The notes under the pieces were generated by a model. It was not told the DNA's origin, did not search any database, and saw only the letters and a program-made list of their open reading frames with translations. DNA of 64,000 nucleotides from Clostridium_AI sp002297865 (lineage in GTDB: Bacteria; Bacillota; Clostridia; Lachnospirales; Lachnospiraceae): the NCBI GenBank assembly GCA_937903005.1, contig CALFNR010000067.1, positions 9,443 to 73,442 on the forward strand. The letters run 5' to 3'. The position numbers were made by a program, and so were the translations under genes. Position 1 is the stretch's first letter; the number at the start of each line of letters is the position of its first letter. Shown piece after piece: positions 63,726 through 64,000 of this stretch.

Positions 63726-64000
63726 TGAAAAAGGACAAATTTAATCTAGTGCAGAGAAACTATAAGGACACTTTGTTTCGCATGATATTTAGCGATAAAG
63801 AGGCGCTTCTAGGCCTTTATAATGCAGTAAGCGGAAAAGATTACAAAGAACCAGATGAACTGGAGATTGTAACACTTGAAAATGCGATTTACATGAATCG
63901 GAAGAATGACCTGGCATTTGTAATTGACTGTTCTTTGAATTTGTATGAGCATCAATCAACAGATTCTCCGAATTTGCCAATGCGAAATTTATTTTACATA
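63726..64000 (+). CDS. Rpn-like PD-(D/E)XK nuclease / putative transposase, 5' part
   Basis: ATG 63726, 8 nt after GGAGG, opens a frame that runs off the right edge after 91 codons. It reads YKDTLFRMIFSDKEALLGLYN, then EIVTLENAIYMNRKNDLAFV and LYEHQSTDSPNLPMRNL. This is the N-terminal pattern of a family very common in Lachnospiraceae, annotated as Rpn-type recombination-promoting nuclease or putative transposase, with ND...E.QS as nuclease residues. These genes occur in many scattered copies. Its presence supports the taxonomic guess. The upstream spacer 63510-63725 holds nothing else that I can support. Confidence 0.7.

Noticed and set aside
1..64000. CRISPR arrays, tRNA, rRNA, complete insertion sequences
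   Set aside because: I saw no regularly spaced direct repeats, cloverleaf genes, rRNA segments or transposase genes with inverted ends.

Overview
The window is AT-rich DNA from a low-GC, probably anaerobic Firmicute. Strong GGAGG ribosome-binding sites, TTG/GTG starts, Isf-type iron-sulphur flavoproteins, a DUF4230 protein and an Rpn-like nuclease gene suggest the Lachnospirales/Clostridia; this placement is inference. About 51 kb (4423-55827) is one co-directional biosynthetic locus: a trans-AT polyketide synthase / non-ribosomal peptide synthetase (PKS-NRPS) hybrid that is not one of the textbook clusters I can name.

Left flank (1-4260): the 3' end of a secreted Ig-like protein, then a leftward MarR - MATE - flavoprotein operon with a consensus promoter, a palindromic operator, and a second half-operator before the MATE gene. 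A fragment of an ABC-2 (lantibiotic-immunity-like) permease follows.

Cluster: SbnA and SbnB homologues (predicted to make L-2,3-diaminopropionate, Dap) and a free-standing malonyltransferase come first. Megasynthases follow: KS-KR-ACP; KS-DH-KR-ACP; KS-DH-KR-ACP-C-A(Ser)-PCP-E-C; A-PCP-C-A-PCP-C*; an MFS exporter gene; KS0-DH0-ACP-C-A-PCP-E-C broken by a frameshift and continuing as C-A(Gly)-PCP-C; an AsnB-type amidotransferase; and A-PCP-C*. A two-gene FtsX-type ABC transporter and a fatty-acyl-AMP ligase-ACP protein close the locus. The simplest reading is that the ligase loads a fatty acid, the first three PKS proteins extend it, and the NRPS adds D-Ser, a basic residue (Dap candidate), Gly and other residues. 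I see no thioesterase, methyltransferase, enoylreductase, phosphopantetheinyl transferase or dedicated regulator. Release is unexplained; AsnB suggests an amide.

The most notable points are: (i) the frameshift near 40560, whose spacing fits a ~14-nt deletion inside a C domain; (ii) a KS with Gln in place of the HGTGT histidine, next to a dead DH; (iii) two separate proteins beginning with A domains of nearly identical, unusual pocket, each following a C-terminated partner with an acidic tail; (iv) degenerate C-like domains ending three proteins.

Right flank (55828-64000): a second Isf-type flavoprotein, small membrane proteins, a GyrI-like protein, gene debris (methyltransferase, MATE and GNAT fragments), DUF4230 and alpha/beta-hydrolase genes, a chemotaxis receptor, a HisH/HisF-like pair with an Asp130-to-Gln change, and the start of an Rpn-like nuclease gene. 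Two copies of a ~125-nt, GC-rich, structured repeat with compensatory changes flank the chemotaxis receptor gene.
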